64,000 nucleotides of DNA from Crotalaria pallida (taxonomy: Eukaryota; Streptophyta; Magnoliopsida; Fabales; Fabaceae). A program made the translations under genes and the position numbers. This document shows, piece after piece, positions 48,252 through 58,588 of this stretch. Each line of letters starts with the position of its first letter. The first letter of the stretch is position 1. The stretch lies in contig CM075651.1 in assembly GCA_037953625.1 (NCBI GenBank), positions 157,179,501 to 157,243,500 on the forward strand, written 5' to 3'. The notes under the pieces were generated by a model. That model worked only from the letters and a program-made list of their open reading frames with translations. It made no database searches and was not told the origin of the DNA.

Positions 48252-48915
48252 TAGGAGTGTAAGCGATCCGGTCCGAGACCGCGAGACCGCTCAGACCGGA
48301 CTGAAAAATGCAGTCCGGTCAGGTCCGATCCCAAAAAATTCAGACCGTTGCTGATCGGTCCGGTCCATGGTCTCAGACATTTTTAGACCGTTGGGACCGG
48401 ACCGATAGGCTTACTTTAGTAATTTGGTTGTTAGAGAAGTCAGTTTTTTTTTTTTTCTAATTTTACTTTAGTTAGTTTTTTATTTTAATAATTTGGTTGT
48501 TAGAGTTACGAAAAATAAAATATACGTAAATATTTGTTAAAATAATTTGCTTATAAAAATAATTATAATTATAATTTTGTTGTTTGGTTACTGAGAACGT
48601 GGGGGGGGGGGGGGGGCGGAATTTAGTACGTAGATTGTTACATTACTTCGTTGGATAGTTAACAAAGGAAAAAATAATTTTAATTTTAATTTTGTTGTTT
48701 TGTTTTGTTTTTTTTTTATTTTCATATTTTTGCTTGATTTTGAAAAAAAAAGGAAAAAAGCGAAATAGACCGGATCGGACCACTCATGAACGGTTCGGTC
48801 TGGTCCGATCTTTGAGGATAAATAATATTGGGACCGGACAGGACCAGACCATACTAAATTTAGCGATCCGGTCCGTAATATGGCTCACAAACCGGACCGG
48901 ACCGTTACACCCCTA
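48252..48915. mobile_element. hAT-type MITE inside tandem unit 3, perfect 8-bp TSD
   Basis: It starts TAGGAGTGTAAGCGATCCGG and ends CCGGACCGTTACACCCCTA. ATGTAAAG is duplicated at 48244-48251 and 48916-48923. Units 1 and 2 contain the single uninterrupted ATGTAAAG site (46980s in unit 2), giving a built-in empty-site control. Subterminal GGTCCGGTCC words link it to the element at 22198-23535. It carries a 16-bp G run at 48601-48616. It has no transposase. Length is 664 bp. Confidence 0.97.
48601..48616 (+). repeat. Poly(G) run of 16
   Basis: An uninterrupted run of sixteen G lies in otherwise AT-rich MITE interior. It could fold as a G-quadruplex, or its length could be a sequencing or assembly uncertainty. 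Confidence 0.9.
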
Positions 48916-49785
48916 ATGTAAAGTGTCTTGGAATCCACTGGTCCAACTTATGTGGGTCCCACCCTCATCAGGTAATTCATGCAAACCATTATTTTCACAT
49001 AAAATCTGCTTCAACCCTTTTTTGGATTGATCTTGTTACAACCCTTGTTAACTTGATCAATATTTTTCTCTTTTTTCATTTATACGTGAATGTTTCCCTC
49101 AATGATGTCTATGCATATCTCATATGCCTTTGACAATTGTGTGATTTTAATATGCCCCAGCTTTACGGTATGAACTCTGGCGATTTTAATGTATACATGC
49201 ATCTAGCCATCACAATTTTGTTTTTATTATTCACATATCCACGTGAACTCACAACAATTTCTCCTTTGATTTTAGTGATTCCATTTTCAGTTAGTTTAAC
49301 TCGTGAACTTTATGCATGGGACACATTAAATTCAACATTATTTCATCACGTGATGCCTTTTTTGACATATCATCACTCATTGACTGATTCACTCGTCATC
49401 AAAGTTTGTGTATGGAAATCCAAAATATTCCATTTGTCATCTTTAAGAGTTATATATTGATTCTTATATTGGAAAAGAAACTTTAATCATGAGGATCGAG
49501 TCTCTTCCCCTGAATCTTCGCCTCTTGTTTGGTACATAACTCAAATATACGAGCATCCACGTGACGAGCCCTAAGTGGGCTTGTGGATTTTCACACAACC
49601 ATTAGGGATTGGTCACATTGCGTGCTTGCATCCTAACCATGTTAGCCTCCTTTCTCTCGCCGCTTTGTCCTAATTTTCTCCTTAATTATACACATACCTT
49701 TTCTTTTGTAAATGCCCTCTGCTCATTCAACTCGGATTCGATATCAATAAAACATAACACCCAAAAACTAAACTCAAATTTCCAC

Positions 49786-50230
49786 AAGACTCCTTTTCCT
49801 AGATTCAACATGTCCCATGAAAAACTTTCAGCTCATTTAAATGAAGCAGTAAATGTATAATATATAATATATAATATATATATAATTAAATAAATTAGAA
49901 GCCAAGTTTTTTTTTTAACTCTTTATTTTTATATTAACAATAAGCCTTATCAAATAAGGGAAAAAAAAAAGAGTGGCGGTCAAAACAAAGTAGGAGTAGA
50001 TGGAAACGGCGTCGTCAAGATTGACGGCCTGCATAGATAGATGGATAGATAGAAAGATAGAAAGAAAGAAGTAGTAGAAAGGAAAAACACATTATCTACA
50101 CTTACTCCTATTGGACCCCTAAAACTAACTCACACACCCCATTACCCAATTTCATTCATTCATTCTCAATTCACGTTACGATCACAAAACACAAACGCCC
50201 TTTCTTCTTCTCCTCTTCTTTTTTTCTCCC

Positions 50231-50268
<38 letters not shown>

Positions 50269-50351
50269 ACCCAAACCCTAACCAACCAACCACCCAACCT
50301 CCTTTCTACTTTCTCCACCACATCCTCTCTCTCTCTCGATCTGATTTCACA
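49786..50351 (+). promoter_or_regulatory. SMG7 promoter and first leader exon
   Basis: Positions 49786-50100 include an AT-rich stretch (TATAATATATAATATATATA near 49862) and short GATA-type repeats (about 50030-50070). A pyrimidine-rich leader follows, with (CT)n at about 50234-50264 and AACCCTAACC. A splice donor TTTCACAG/GTTTGT at 50352 is inferred to end leader exon 1, and the acceptor GTAG at 51019 opens the exon with the start codon. The transcription start is not determined. Confidence 0.5.
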
Positions 50352-51030
50352 GGTTTGTTTTTTCTTTTTCCCTATTTCCCTTTTTCCTTGCTTCAATTTT
50401 ATCTCCGTCTTCTTCTTTTCTTTTTTTTTTCCGCTGATTTATTCATATCTATTGTTTTCATAGTTAGATTTCACGGATCTGCTTTTCTTACTCACTATTC
50501 CTATTGTTTTTTCCTCTAATTCTGTGCTTTTTTTCTTTTTTCCTTTCAGCATAGGGTTTTTGTGAAATTACCTTTAGATTGCGAGGCTAAGGGAATTTCG
50601 ATTAGTATTTAGTTCATTAATTATTGTTATCGGTAAAAACGATTTTTATTTTGTCGTATTATTGACCGACCTTTTTTTTTCCTGACCTATTTAATGAAGT
50701 AGATTTTTCAGTCCACCGATTCTGCAGCTTTTTCATGATAAAGACGAACAGGCTGGAGTTTTTTTTAAAAAAAAAAAAATCTTTAATTGAGTGAAAAGAG
50801 GTCAAACAGGTGTAATTGTTTTTTTTTTTTCTAAAATAATAATAGTAATAATAATTCTGAATCATAGTTTTGAATTTCACTTTCAACGAGTATGTTATAA
50901 CGTTATTTTTTAATGTTTGGGTATTCGTACATTCTGTGCAACAAGGACCGTTTAATTTATTTTTGTTTTTTGTTTTTTATTTAAGCTGAGAAATTTGTTT
51001 GATTTTTTTCGAGCTGTAGGTTTTTCGTCA

Positions 51031-51068
51031 ATGAGCATTTGATGGATGATGATAGTAGAGAAGGATAA
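51031..51068 (+). promoter_or_regulatory. Two uORFs at the SMG7 start codon
   Basis: ATG AGC ATT TGA (51031-51042) is followed, through an overlapping TGATG, by an 8-codon frame ATG GAT...GGA TAA (51042-51068). The second frame runs out of phase through the main ATG at 51046. Ribosomes starting at either uORF would mostly miss the main start unless they reinitiate at 51046 or at the in-frame ATG 51070. Confidence 0.6.
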
Positions 51069-54000
51069 AATGTCTGCTCCTTCATCCCGGGAGCGTGCAC
51101 AACGCCTTTACGAGAAGGTACTCATTTTTCTCTCTTTTTGGCATTCGCTGAGAATGTGATCACGATTACATTTTTCTGTGTAATGTAACAGAAATCAGTT
51201 TGCCATTACTTATAACTGGATTGTGCTTTCTTGGTATGATAGGAAGTTAAACTCTGGAGGACTTGTATTTTTCTGGTGTCCATAGGTCCCTTTAGAGTAA
51301 CGGCTTTTACTTATTGATGTTAATTATATTTTCTTCTGATGGGTAGATAACTCCATTCTGCATTGCTGGTTAATTCTCTTTCCTCTGGTCCTATTTTGTA
51401 ATTTGTGCTTGTCCTTTTTATCAGTACCCACTGGTCTCTATTGATATGTATGGTACTTTTTAAAAAAAAATATATATTTTGGTGTTTTGTGACATTTGAT
51501 TTTAAAAACCTCTAGCTTGCTATTCTCTGCCATCAAACCATGTACCGTAATACATAACCTGTCTTTGTGTGCATTCTGCTGTGGCTTACTTGTTCTTCTA
51601 TTTGCATATGGAAGCTTTTTCTGGGGCACAAACCCATAAGTTATCTTCTTAACATCTCATTTTTTTTTCTGACTTAGAACCTCGAATTGGAGAATAAGCG
51701 TCGGAGATCTGCTCAGGTGCAGGTACCATCTGATCCAAATGCCTGGTCGCAGATGCGTGAGAATTATGAAGCAATAATTCTCGAGGATCATGCTTTTTCT
51801 GAGAAGCACAATATTGAGTATGCTCTGTGGCAGTTGCATTATAAGAGGATTGAGGAATTGAGGGCATACTTAAATGCTGCTCTTACTTCTGCAAGCTCAA
51901 AATCATCCCAGGGAGGGAAAGGTCCCGTGCGACCTGATCGAGTAACTAAAATAAGGCTGCAGTTTAAGACTTTCCTGTCAGAAGCAACTGGATTTTACCA
52001 TGATCTGATTATGAAAATCAGAGCCAAGTATGGGCTTCCTCTTGGTTACTTCGAGGATTCAGAGAACCGGATTGTGATGGAGAAAGATGGAAAAAAATCT
52101 ACTGACATGAAGAAAGGTTTAATATCTTGTCATCGTTGTCTGATATACTTAGGTGATCTCGCTCGCTACAAAGGATTGTATGGGAAAGGTGACTCCGTAA
52201 AGCGTGAGTTCGCAGCAGCTTCTAGTTACTATTTACAAGCTGCGTCTATTTGGCCTTCAAGTGGGAATCCCCATCATCAGGTTTTTTTATTTTTGACATT
52301 CTAGCATATGGTGTTGTTTTGTTTTTGGCTGCTTCACGTCTCTCATGTTGAATTGTGGTTTATAGCTTTTGTATCCATTTTGATAAGCCCATTATTTACA
52401 GCTTGCCTTATTGGCTTCATATTCTGGGGACGAGGTTGGAACTATCTATCGTTATTTTCGGAGTCTGGCTGTGGATAGCCCTTTTACAACTGCCAGAGAT
52501 AATTTGATAGTTGCATTTGAGAAGGTAACACGACCACGAATTTCATTTTGATTCAGAATTCGCAATTAGGTTATAAGCATGTACGTTGTTCTTTGTTTTT
52601 GATGTGTTATTCCACTCTTTTTTTTTCCTTGTTTGCAAACTGAATTGAAGTACATTGGCTATCCTCAAGTTTAGTCATCTGTTCTGGTAGTGTTTGATAC
52701 TGAAAGCTAAAGGCTTTATAAAGTTTGTGAGTTGTAAATTTCAGATGGCTTTGGAAGTTTGTCTAGCACTTATTCTATGTTATGTGGGCATGGGTGAGGT
52801 GGATTTTGTGTATGTATTGATATGTAATATGTAATTATGTATGAGCCATTGGGAAATGCAAAACAGCATCCTTCTCATGTAAAGGAGGTCTGTTTATTTG
52901 GCATGGGCCTTGTGGGGATGAAGAATATGCCCTCGAGCTTGATTATCTGTTTAATGTCTTGCTGTAGCGCGTTGTAGTGTTCTCATTGGCAATATTTTGT
53001 TCTTCTCCTTACTTTATATTTTTATAATTTTCTGACAGAATCGTCAAAGTTACTCTCAGCTTTGTGGTGATGTTAAAGCTCTTTCAGTCAAGGAATCTTC
53101 TGGGCAAGTAACTGGCAAAGGAAGAGGAAAAGTTGAAGCAAAACTTGCAACAAGGGGTCCTGGTGTGGAAGCCCGATCTAGAAAGGTAGAAGCAGCCAAT
53201 ATTCAAGAGACTTTCAAATCTTTCTGCACCCGTTTTGTCCGTCTAAATGGAATCCTATTCACTCGCACAAGGTATTTATGCTTGATGAACGGTATCTGTT
53301 TGCCTTTTTACGCATCGCACCATTATGGATTAATATGTTCTGACTTTTTTATATTTCTTTGTTTCTTATACAGTCTTGAGACCTTCAGCGAAGTCCTCTC
53401 TCTTGTTAGCACTGGCCTCCTTGAACTTCTATCTTCAGGGCAAGACGAAGACCTGAATTTCGGCATGGATACTCTTGAGAATGGACTTGCCATTGTCAGA
53501 ATTGTTTCCATTATCGTATTTACAGTTCATAGTGTGAATAAGGAATCTGAAGGTCAGACTTATGCAGAAATTGTGCAGCGTGCTGTGCTACTTCAGAATG
53601 CATTTACTGCAGCTTTTGAATTGATGGGTTTCATAGTAGAGAGATGTGTGCAGCTGCAGGATCCTGCTTCTAGTTATCTCTTACCAGGCATTTTGGTTTT
53701 TGTTGAGTGGTTGGCATGTCATCCAGATTTTGCAGCAGGCAAAGGTGTGGATGAGAATCAGGCAACTGTTAGATCAAAATTTTGGGTTAATTGTATATCC
53801 TTCTTGAATAAGCTACTTTTAGTTGGGCCCATGTCTATCGAAGACGATGAAGACGAGACTTGCTTTAATAATATGGCTAGGTATGAAGAAGGTGAAACTG
53901 AAAATCGGCTTGCTTTATGGGAGGACATTGAGTTACGTGGATTTGTTCCACTTCTTCCTGCCCAAACCATCTTGGATTTTTCAAGGAAGCATTCCCTTGG

Positions 54001-55282
54001 AAGTGGTGGCCAAAAGGAAAGGAAAGCTCGGGTCAAAAGGATTTTAGCTGCAGGAAAGGCTTTAGCGAATGTTGTTAGGATCGATCAGAAAATGATATAT
54101 TTTGACTCAAAGGGGAAAAAATTTACAATTGGTGTTGAGCCTCAAGTTTCAGATGATTTTGTTGTTGCCTCCTATTCAGGCATACCTGATGCAGAGGAGT
54201 TATTGAAAGAAAATATAGCAGCAGACAAGACCAAGGTGGGGACTGTTCAGCCAGACCAACACCAACATATGGAAGGAGATGAGGATGATGAGGTCATTGT
54301 TTTTAAACCTATAGTAGCTGAAAAACGAGCCGAGATGGCGGTTGCCTCATCATGGGCACCCTATGAAGGCTTGGAATCAGTACCAATAGCCTCTAGAGGG
54401 GATATCCATTTTCCTGCTAATTCTGCTTCCAACTCTCTCAACAATGTGAACCATCAGACTTCTTTGCCTCCTGTGAGTGGCATGATGCCTCAACATATGC
54501 AATCAGTTCAGCCACGTTCTTTGAGATGGTTAGAGGAAGAAATTTCTCTTGCTAACAGCTTAAAAAATCTTCGATTTTCTGAGAATGGGCACGTAGTGAA
54601 ACCTGACCTACCACTTCAAGAGGCCGTAGCAATCTCCAACCATACAGCAGTTCCAGTTACTGTCCAGCAACCTGTCAATGTTGTTACTAATATGCTTCAC
54701 GGTCTCCCAAGAGCTGAAGACTTTGTGATATCATCCAGTGTTGATGCTATCATACCATCTGGGGTTGTCATTGATAATTCTGTTGTGAAGACATCATCAA
54801 CGATGCAAGCTGGCTTGAAAAAATCGCCAGTAAGCCGACCTACTAGGCACCTTGGACCTCCTCCTGGTTTCAATCGTGTTCCTCCTAAACAAGATACTGA
54901 ACCCACTGTTTCAGATTTAATTAGTGCGAATCCAGTTATGGATGATTACAGTTGGTTGGATGGATATCAGATGCCTTCATCAACCAAAGGTTTGGGCCCT
55001 AATGTTCCTCTTACTTACTCTCAGTCAACTCTTCATCAAGTCAGTAACAATGGCTTGAATGGGACAGTCAGCTTTCCCTTTCCTGGAAAAAATGTTCCAT
55101 CCTCAGTTCAGGTGGAGAAACAGAATGGTTGGCATGATTATCAGAGTTCTGAGCTATTAAAAGCACACCATGATCAGCAGCTGCAGCCACAGCAACAGCT
55201 AGCAGCTGGAAATCAGCATTTTACTACTCTGCCTGAGCAATTTCAAGGACAGACAATCTGGACAGGTCGTTACTTTGTGTGA
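51046..55282 (+). CDS. SMG7: Nonsense-mediated decay factor SMG7 (EST1/14-3-3-like)
   Basis: SMG7 binds phosphorylated UPF1 through a 14-3-3-like TPR fold and recruits mRNA decay; in Arabidopsis it is also needed for meiotic exit. Five coding exons: 51046-51117, 51678-52280, 52402-52524, 53039-53271, 53374-55282. Total 2940 nt, 979 aa. The N-terminus (MMIVEKDKMSAPSSRERAQR) was chosen because its first residues resemble the Arabidopsis protein as I recall it; Met at 51070 is an alternative. EST1 N-terminal region about residues 60-200 (ENYEAIILEDHAFSEKHNIE, ATGFYHDLIMKIRAKYGLPL); EST1 helical domain about 200-500 (GDLARYKGLY, SYYLQAASIWPSSGNPHHQ, RYFRSLAVDSPFTTARDNL). The C-terminal region is long, disordered and Gln/Pro/Ser-rich, with GPPPGFNRVPP near residue 840 and an end QTIWTGRYFV. 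The gene is complete. Confidence 0.96.
53272..53373 (+). other. In-frame, stop-free 102-nt intron of SMG7
   Basis: This is the last coding intron (AAG/GTATTT ... TTATACAG/TCTTG). It is 34 codons long with no stop in the SMG7 frame, so retention would insert a hydrophobic segment (CLPFYASHHYGLICSDFFIF within it) into the helical domain instead of causing a premature stop. I treat it as an intron because the spliced product restores conserved RTSLETFSEVLSLV sequence. Confidence 0.75.
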
Positions 55283-56280
55283 TGTCAGTATAAGAGTATT
55301 GCTGGTATGTTCTCTGGTCTGGATATATTGTTGTTTATTTGATGGATACCTTTTATTTTATTGAATTTTTAGATCTCTAACATAGTTATGTATTTGAGGT
55401 CCTTGAAGGATTATTATGGATGTGCTTCATCCTTTTGCTACCCATTCAAACTCCAACTCTGAAGCCTTGTCATTGAATCTTATTGGAGTTTATTTGGTCT
55501 AGACTCATTGCGGAAACTTGCTACTACAAAAGGTGTGTACCAGATTATCCTTCATAATGAACATCTGTTACTTGCACCTACTTGAAATCTTATGAGACAT
55601 TTATCCACCTTCACTTCATTGAATTTCATATCTTGTATGGTTTTAGCTCAAACATTTCTGGCAAGTCTTTGGAATCATGATTGCTGCTTTATGACTTGTA
55701 AATGGGTGATTTGATTGCTGTGTTTACTTTTGATGAACTTACCCCAGCAGAATTTGCCTGCAGATTTTGGTGAGCTATTCGGCTCGGATGAAGGAGGATA
55801 AGCAAGCATCTTTACCGTTCAAAGTTCTTAAGTAAATGCCTTGTCTGGTTTGTGGTGGATAGAAGGTGGTAGATATCCCGTCGTCTTGGGCTTTTATCTT
55901 CTTGGATTGGTGGTATGACTACTACGGTTTGTTCACTTCTCTAGTGGAAAAATGTGATAAAAGGTGCATCTGTTTAAGAATTGTTACTATCATCTATCTG
56001 CTGGTGATAGTCTTTGCCCTTTTTTTCTACCTCAGCTTCAGACTAGTTGGGAAGGTTGGTTGGTGTAGTTACGAAAGTGGTTATCTGAAGTTGGATAATG
56101 CGATAATGATAAATATGAAATTGTGGACTACACTTAAAAGTACATGTTAGTGGTTGCATTAGCAACTTTGTTAATGTTTTCATATTATGTTAATTGTGTA
56201 TGAGACCATATGTGGCTCACTTTCCCTTATATTTCTCTAAGTCGGGGTCGACTTGAAGCTTACAAATAAATAATCCCTGT
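55283..56280 (+). promoter_or_regulatory. SMG7 3'UTR with likely introns
   Basis: A strong donor GCTG/GTATGT lies at 55305, only 22 nt after the stop. A good acceptor (ACCCCAGCAG) is at 55750, followed by a second donor-like TTTTG/GTGAGC at 55770. A second acceptor with a long pyrimidine tract (CTTTGCCCTTTTTTTCTACC then TCAG) is at 56035. AATAAA near 56266 could be the poly(A) signal. An intron beyond the stop fits the known 3'UTR-intron-driven NMD autoregulation of plant SMG7. The exact exon set is inferred. Confidence 0.5.
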
Positions 56281-58222
56281 TGGATGCTTGAGGTCTATAT
56301 GCATGGCATTTCTATCTATAGTGTTATTTAATTTAATTGCTTATGTTGTTCAGAGGTAGTCCGAAGCCTCTTCTTTGGTTTTACTCTGCACTAGCAGGCT
56401 CGGGAAGAATAACCGTGGCTTATACTAATTCGCTTTGCTAGGGACATGTTGGTCTCATGCACATTTATTTATTTTCTCTACAGGGGTCAAGACTAGAGAG
56501 TTACTCATGTTTTCATTCTAGCTAACATTCTTTCAAAAAAATTGAATTTGTTAAATGGTTAAAGAACTGGTTAAATGGTTTTTGTTTCAAATTCGTATTC
56601 TTAACCAGCCTGGTGTTTTTGGTCAATACTTGCATTTCCGGTGTTGCTGTTGACACCTACCTTTTTTGAACTCGCGCCTGCACTTTTTCATGGCATAAAA
56701 GCAGTTTTCGTTTCTCAACCTTTTTTGTTGGCCTTTCCATTCTGATCCTTTCATCACATTTTCCTCCAAAAGCTGACTATGACGGATGAAGAGTAATGAA
56801 GTGCAATTAGATTGATTTGGTTGGAGGAAGGTGAGATATCTTAATTACTATTCTAAATTTCCAGTAATTTATTTATGGCTTGCTTGGTTGTGACTTGTGA
56901 CAAGAAAATGAAGCATCCCAACTCTGTTAAAAAAAAAAAAAAACCTTTTGGTAATAATATCTACTATGATTACTACTCTATCATATATATTTGGGGGAAG
57001 TCATGAATTTAAACATGTCCACTCTAGCTTGAATTTAAAAAGAAAAAAAAAAAAGATTAAAATAATATTTTATAATATCAAGTGGTATATCTGAATTTTA
57101 TAAAAACATAAAGGATTTTCTTAACCTCGGCAGGGCAGATAACACCTTTAATTAGATAATTTTTTTTTTTTTTTTTTTTTTTTGCAAAAATGAAGTTATA
57201 GGATTTTATCTTTTCTAGATACATCATTTCGTGTAAAATTTAATTATTTTTGGGTTCTTGTCTTCAACTCTTATCCCAAAAATTCAAACAAAAATGGCGG
57301 AGCATCATGGAGCACTGATCAAGCCTTTTAACACTATCTGCAATTGTTGTAAAAACCCTAAAATATTATTAACAAGTCTTTTTAAGTAAATTACAAAAGG
57401 CAGTATATTCTTTTAACTACAAAGTTAAACAATTATTGGTTATTTGTTGTTGTGAAAGTAATTGTTAAATTTAGTAGTGGTAATTAAAACCCTTCAAAGA
57501 AGGTAGCAAGGTTTTGTTTTAGATTTGCATTTTGGGAATCACATTTCCAAGAATACTATTTTAATAATGTTATTATTGGGAATATTGAAAAACACGTTTG
57601 ATTAGTATTTATAATCCTAGTAATGCAAGACTTTTCTATTTGAATGAATAGTGAAGGAGAAATTTTAATGTTTTCCTTTAACATTTTCGTAGAGATTAGA
57701 TATCATTTCATGAGGGATCATGAATAAAAAGAAAAAGGTCGTATGCTTGAATTTATTTCAAAAACTAAATAATTGGCTAACATTTTCGATAAACCAAGGT
57801 GCACAAAAAATTTTCCTGGAGAGGTGAAAGATATTCACGAATGGCTATTAGCTCAATTAACTGCATGGATGTTGATGTTCAAACATGACTACATGAGTCG
57901 AATTGTCTTAATTCTTATTCTTGTTTATAAATCACCTTCTAAAAAAATTTCCCATTTTATTTATAAATTTGTTATTTTTTCTCTTATTTATCTTTTGTTC
58001 ATTCCTGTGAAATAATACATTATGAAATTTTCATTACAAGATAAGAGTGAAGTTGCGAGAAATATAACTACCCTTATTAATTTGTGTTATATGGTTAAGT
58101 ATGCTTTTCAGATATGATCAGATGGAGTAGGATATAATAGTTATTGCCTACTTTAGCCATTAGAAAGTGCATATAATAATTGATTTTCTTGACATTAGCC
58201 CTTATGACATATAATAAGAACC
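56281..58222. other. Intergenic DNA between convergent SMG7 and HPAT genes
   Basis: AT-rich, with a T run of about 24 at 57161-57183. A short frame at 57294 (MAEHHGALIKPFNTICNCCK, then stop soon after) looks like the beginning of a protein but has no continuation that I can find. A frame at 57773-58015 is not recognisable. No gene is called. Confidence 0.4.
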
Positions 58223-58225
58223 TAA

Positions 58226-58585
58226 GGGCATCTCTATCCATGAACGAAAATTTCGTTTTTAAACGGATCCCATACATTATTTTATTATTCTTCACAATTT
58301 TCTATATGTTATGAATTTAAACCATTTTTTACTCCACCCATGAACATACTTTTGTTCATAAATGAGTCTCATTATCTACCTCATATTACAAATCACAACA
58401 CATTAAATTTCACATTTTATCCCACACTTATTTCCTCCTACCTCACATTAAGTATTATGAACGTTCTTAATTAGTGCATGATAGTGAAATAGGAACGAAT
58501 GAAAATGTTTGTGCAGCAGTGAATGAGGGCATGAAAATTCCCTATTTGGAAACGAATAGAGATAAAAACATGGGTGAGAATGCTC
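58226..58585. mobile_element. PIF/Harbinger-like MITE (3-bp TAA duplication)
   Basis: The left end GGGCATCTCTATCCATGAAC pairs with the inverse of ATGGGTGAGAATGCTC at the right. The sequence is flanked by TAA at 58223-58225 and 58586-58588. Ends of the GAGCATCTC type and a trinucleotide TWA duplication fit PIF/Harbinger MITEs. Length is 360 bp, non-coding. Confidence 0.55.
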
Positions 58586-58588
58586 TAA

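Larger units (their letters stand above)
47885..49785 (+). repeat. Tandem unit 3, interrupted by a hAT MITE
   Basis: About 1229 bp of unit sequence once the MITE and one copy of its target duplication (48252-48923) are removed. It is very similar to unit 2, including an equivalent frame at 49152-49460. It ends near 49785, where AAACTCAAATTTCCACAAG departs from the unit-to-unit junction found after units 1 and 2. The right edge is about 310 bp upstream of the SMG7 leader, so units 1-3 may derive from SMG7 upstream DNA. Confidence 0.9.

Noticed and set aside
50166..50396. Glu/Arg-rich minus-strand frame upstream of SMG7
   Set aside because: It is the reverse of the CT-rich SMG7 leader.
53165..55282. 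A single 705-codon protein starting at 53165
   Set aside because: It merges two SMG7 exons by reading through the 102-nt intron and lacks the conserved N-terminal exons; the spliced model restores family sequence.
55750..55801. A short frame (NLPADFGELFGSDEGG then stop) after a CAG acceptor as an alternative SMG7 C-terminus
   Set aside because: No upstream donor in the right phase joins it to the SMG7 frame; it is better explained as a 3'UTR exon, though cDNA could change this.
57294..57390. Start of a protein (MAEHHGALIKPFNTICNCCK...)
   Set aside because: It stops after about 31 codons and no downstream exon could be joined with confidence.
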